Origin: Gp7-AA10 sp041483175
GTDB lineage: Bacteria > Acidobacteriota > Thermoanaerobaculia > Gp7-AA8
Reading direction: 5' to 3'
DNA: 24,145 nt
NCBI GenBank assembly: GCA_041483175.1
Contig: JBGPFD010000029.1
Coordinates: 1-24,145, forward strand
Shown here: piece after piece, positions 22,063 through 24,145 of the stretch
How positions within the stretch are numbered: position 1 is the stretch's first letter
Layout: each line of letters opens with the position of its first letter
Position numbers and translations under genes: made by a program
The notes under the pieces: model-generated
Seen by the model: the letters and a program-made list of their open reading frames with translations, nothing else
Told to the model about the DNA's origin: nothing
Database searches by the model: none

Positions 22063-22099
22063 AAAAGTAAAAGACCCGCGATCTCTGATCTCGCGGGTC
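22063..22099 (-). terminator. Rho-independent-type terminator, minus strand
   Basis: Perfect 9-bp stem GACCCGCGA / TCGCGGGTC (22073-22081 / 22091-22099), followed on the minus strand by TTTTACTTTT. It would end a minus-strand transcript arriving from the pyrophosphatase and the tandem-repeat region, just before the histidine phosphatase promoter. Confidence 0.7.
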
Positions 22100-22111
22100 C
22101 ATCCTCGGTTC

Positions 22112-22283
22112 GTTAACATCCACCAGAGGGCATTCGAACCGACTTGGCCTCGAGAGCCTCTGCCTCTCGACACCTTGCGACGCGTTGACATCTGCAAAGG
22201 AGCATTCGCGCCGCGTCCGCTTCGTGACCCATCGCGTCTCGAAGCTTTCCTTCCCGCCGTTAACATCTGCCATGGAGCGTCCG
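22112..22283. repeat. Tandem repeat, three units of 72-75 bp with a conserved 26-bp core
   Basis: Units start at 22112, 22184 and 22259. Each opens with GTTRACATCYRCM followed by GAGCATTCG-like bases; the third is partial. Unit lengths are multiples of 3, and on the minus strand the array is open and translates with the recurring phrase ECSFADVN / ECPLVDVN (a 76-codon frame at 22043-22273). No start signal supports a protein. Together with the next entry this describes the 400-bp stretch without a recognised gene. Confidence 0.75.
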
Positions 22284-22362
22284 GCAGGAAGGATTGCAAT
22301 GTAGGTCCGCGATCGTGGAGATGCAATAGGTGAAAAAAGATTTTTTTGGGCGGTTTCGACGA

Positions 22363-22445
22363 TGTGGAAAAGAAATTTCGAACTGCGGAAAAACTCTACT
22401 CGTGATTGTGGAAATCGCGGAAAAAATATCGAAGGCTGTGGAAAA
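22363..22445. repeat. Cluster of TGTGGAAAA-type boxes in an AT-rich stretch
   Basis: Five same-orientation boxes: TGTGGAAAA (22363), TGCGGAAAA (22384), TGTGGAAAT (22407), CGCGGAAAA (22416), TGTGGAAAA (22437). Start-to-start steps are 21, 23, 9 and 21 bases, near multiples of a helical turn. The complement TTTTCCACA is close to the DnaA box TTATCCACA. An A-run/T-run (AAAAAAGATTTTTTT) lies beside it at about 22333-22347. The region is far more AT-rich than its surroundings. Confidence 0.55.
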
Positions 22446-22448
22446 AAT

Positions 22449-22988
22449 TTACGCGCGCAGCCGTGTTCGCTCGCGCGCGTAGAGCTCGATGGCCTGCTGC
22501 ACCACGGGCAGCGCCTGCTGGCGATCGAGAAAATCTTCGACCACCACGCTCTTGTTCTCCAGTTTCTTGTAGTCGAGAAAAAAGCGGCGCACCTCTTCCA
22601 TGCGGTGCGGCGGCAGCTCGCGGATCGACCGGTAGTGTGCGTACTCCGGATCGTCGACGTGCACGGCGATGATCTTGTCGTCTTCTTCGCCCTGATCGGT
22701 CATCTTCATCACCCCGATCGGCCGGGCGAACATGATGGCCAGCGGGACGATCTCCTCCTGCCCGAGGACCAGTGCGTCGAGCGGATCATGATCGCCGCAG
22801 TATGTTTGCGGAATGAACCCGTAGTTGGCCGGATAATGCACCGAGCTGAAGAGTATGCGATCGACGCGAATCAGCCCGCTTTTTTTGTCGAGCTCGTATT
22901 TGGTCTTCGAGCCCTTGGGAACCTCGATCACCACCGGAACGATCTCCGGCGCGCGGTCGCCGATCGCGACGTCATGCCAGGGATGCAC
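22449..22988 (-). CDS. ppa: Inorganic pyrophosphatase, family I
   Basis: 179 residues (E. coli enzyme 175). It hydrolyses pyrophosphate to phosphate, driving biosynthetic reactions in the cytoplasm. The family I signature DHDPLDALVL holds the metal-binding aspartates; other family segments are VIEVPKGSKTKYELDK and HYPANYGFIPQT. GTG 22988 (MHPWHDVAIG) is the family start; the longer open frame upstream is not conserved-looking. A -10-like TATCGT with an extended TG lies six bases before it. The TAA stop lies within the last TGTGGAAAA-type repeat. The message may run on through the tandem repeats to the terminator at 22099-22063. Confidence 0.94.
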   Translation of the reverse strand: MHPWHDVAIGDRAPEIVPVVIEVPKGSKTKYELDKKSGLIRVDRILFSSVHYPANYGFIPQTYCGDHDPLDALVLGQEEIVPLAIMFARPIGVMKMTDQGEEDDKIIAVHVDDPEYAHYRSIRELPPHRMEEVRRFFLDYKKLENKSVVVEDFLDRQQALPVVQQAIELYARERTRLRA

Positions 22989-22994
22989 GGCCGG

Positions 22995-23000
22995 ACGATA
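22995..23000 (-). promoter_or_regulatory. Probable extended -10 element TATCGT of a leaderless gene
   Basis: Minus-strand TGcTATCGT, an extended -10, ends six bases before GTG 22988. No ribosome-binding site fits between it and the start codon. Confidence 0.45.
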
Positions 23001-23073
23001 GCACGGAACAAACGGCGCTCTCGCCGCGTTGCCCACCGTTGCCCCCAATGGCACGTTCCTCCATGAGATCGAG

Positions 23074-23079
23074 TAAGAT
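23074..23079 (+). promoter_or_regulatory. Possible -10 element TAAGAT upstream of the S1 gene
   Basis: TAAGAT lies 48 bases before ATG 23128, leaving a leader of about 40 bases. This is unlike the short-spacing starts elsewhere. An AAAGG in the leader is a weak ribosome-binding site. Confidence 0.4.
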
Positions 23080-23127
23080 ACCCGCCCCTGATCTCGTGAG
23101 ACTTCGCGAAAGGCACTTGCGTATTTC

Positions 23128-24145
23128 ATGACCCAGTCGAGAGAAGCCACCGAAGCGAGCAGCTTTGCGGAGGCGTTCGAAGCCAGTCTCAATTTCAAAA
23201 CCCCCGAGCAGGGTGAGTTGCTGCGCGGGCAGATTGTCTCCATCTCCGGCGACGACGCGTTCGTTTCCTACGGAGGCCCGTCGGAAGCGGTGATGGCCGC
23301 CGCGGAGCTGGACGGTCTCGGTGTCGGCGACACCGTCGAGGGGACGGTCGTAAATACCGCGCCCGAGATCCGCATCTCGCGCAAGCTCGCCCGCGGCAGG
23401 GCCAGCCTCGATCTGCTCCGGCAGATGTACGCGAACCGCCTTCCGGTGGAAGCGAAGGTCGCCGCGCGCAACAAAGGCGGCTTCGATGTCAACATCAGCG
23501 GCCTGCGCGCCTTCTGCCCGCTGTCCCAGATCGCCCTCGGAAGGGTCGAAAATCCCGATGCCTTCATCGGCCAGTCGTTCGAATTTCGAGTCACCGAGCT
23601 GTCCGACGACGGACGGCGCATCGTCGTCTCCCGTGCCGTCCTCCTGAAAGAGCAGGCCTCTGCGCGCGCCGAAGAGACGCGCAAGACGATCGTTCCCGGC
23701 GCGGAGCTGACCGGCATGGTCAAGACGATCACGCCGTTCGGCGCGTTCATCGACCTTGGCGGCATCGATGGATTGCTGCACGTGTCGGAATTGAGCCGTC
23801 GCCGCGTCAGCGATCCGAAGGAAATCGTCTCTGTCGGCCAGCAGGTCCAGGTCAAGGTTCTAAAAGTCGAAAGCGGCGGCAAGCGCATTTCGCTGTCGAT
23901 GAAAGATCTGGAACCCGATCCTTGGGCCGACGTCGCTGATCGCTATCCGGTCGGCGCGCAGTTCAGCGGCAAGATCGTGCGCACCACCGACTTCGGGCTG
24001 TTCGTCGAAATCGAGCCCGGCGTCGATGGCCTCGTGCACACTTCGCAGCTGCCGTACGGCATCAAACAGAGCGATCCCTCGATTGCCATCGGAACCACGG
24101 TCACCGGATGGGTGCGCGAAGTCGATCCGCCAAAGAAACGCCTCT
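23128..24145 (+). CDS. rpsA: S1 RNA-binding domain protein (ribosomal protein S1-like), 5' part
   Basis: The first 339 codons are present; the gene runs off the right edge. Four S1 (OB-fold) RNA-binding domains are visible: about residues 29-90 (ELLRGQIVSISGDDAFVSYG), 108-175 (KGGFDVNISGLRAFCPLSQI), 190-262 (GMVKTITPFGAFIDLGGIDG then LLHVSEL) and 275-339 (GKIVRTTDFGLFVEIEPGVD then GLVHTSQL). S1 binds mRNA on the 30S subunit and helps initiation on structured or weakly marked messages. The first two degenerate domains and the third and fourth canonical domains match the S1 layout, but a shorter S1-like RNA-binding protein cannot be excluded from this part. Start ATG 23128. It is divergent from ppa. 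Confidence 0.85.
   Translation, partial: MTQSREATEASSFAEAFEASLNFKTPEQGELLRGQIVSISGDDAFVSYGGPSEAVMAAAELDGLGVGDTVEGTVVNTAPEIRISRKLARGRASLDLLRQMYANRLPVEAKVAARNKGGFDVNISGLRAFCPLSQIALGRVENPDAFIGQSFEFRVTELSDDGRRIVVSRAVLLKEQASARAEETRKTIVPGAELTGMVKTITPFGAFIDLGGIDGLLHVSELSRRRVSDPKEIVSVGQQVQVKVLKVESGGKRISLSMKDLEPDPWADVADRYPVGAQFSGKIVRTTDFGLFVEIEPGVDGLVHTSQLPYGIKQSDPSIAIGTTVTGWVREVDPPKKRL

Noticed and set aside
22043..22273. A real 76-residue protein on the minus strand across the tandem repeats
   Set aside because: No ribosome-binding site or -10 at a start codon. Unit lengths divisible by three are suggestive, but the phrase repeats simply follow the DNA repeat; kept as a repeat feature.
22112..22283. 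CRISPR array
   Set aside because: Only three units, with an imperfect core, unequal unit lengths and diverged but related sequence between cores; no cas genes are near.
22363..22445. Confirmed oriC
   Set aside because: Boxes are only similar to DnaA boxes, no dnaA/dnaN/parAB gene is in the window, and skew cannot be computed here; reported only as a lead.

Overview
The window is high-GC bacterial DNA with dense genes and many short overlaps. Its gene content is a molybdenum hydroxylase cluster followed by assorted metabolic and envelope genes, and it holds many GC-rich intergenic hairpin elements. It would fit an environmental bacterium such as an Acidobacteriota-like lineage, but no marker gene here fixes the taxonomy, so this is a guess. 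No tRNA, rRNA, CRISPR array, transposase or phage gene was seen.

Left part (1-5640): a co-directional form II (AYRGAGR-type) CO-dehydrogenase-like cluster in the order coxS (3' end only), coxL, coxM, coxD (MoxR AAA+ ATPase), coxE (VWA protein). coxL carries an apparent one-base deletion near position 231. An NTF2/SnoaL-like gene remnant with an in-frame TAG abuts coxE.

Middle part (5811-12368): a PLP aminotransferase overlapping a divergent transketolase-like gene, then a kynureninase-like PLP enzyme whose N-terminus lies in a heptanucleotide tandem repeat, then a PRPP synthetase overlapping a nicotinamidase. The last three touch NAD metabolism. Next (12426-15190) come a small putative exported protein, an M20 metallopeptidase, an SH3-domain lipoprotein and an OsmC-family protein. 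In the OsmC gene an in-frame TGA sits where the second redox cysteine is expected, and a perfect hairpin follows it. This is a good selenoprotein candidate and the strongest single observation in the window.

Right part (15247-24145): a Fpg-type DNA glycosylase with a TTG start, divergent from an M23 peptidase; an M3 oligopeptidase convergent with an aldo/keto reductase; a membrane-anchored protein with three Ig-like repeats; a histidine phosphatase; a 400-bp non-coding region with tandem repeats and a TGTGGAAAA-type box cluster; an inorganic pyrophosphatase; and the 5' part of an S1-domain protein (rpsA-like).

Two patterns run through the window. First, most genes that begin a transcription unit have a -10-like hexamer only 6-11 nt upstream of the start codon, which suggests leaderless mRNAs, whereas several operon-internal genes have Shine-Dalgarno sequences. 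Second, several families of twin-hairpin repeat elements sit at or within a few bases of stop codons, and some of them supply the stop codon.
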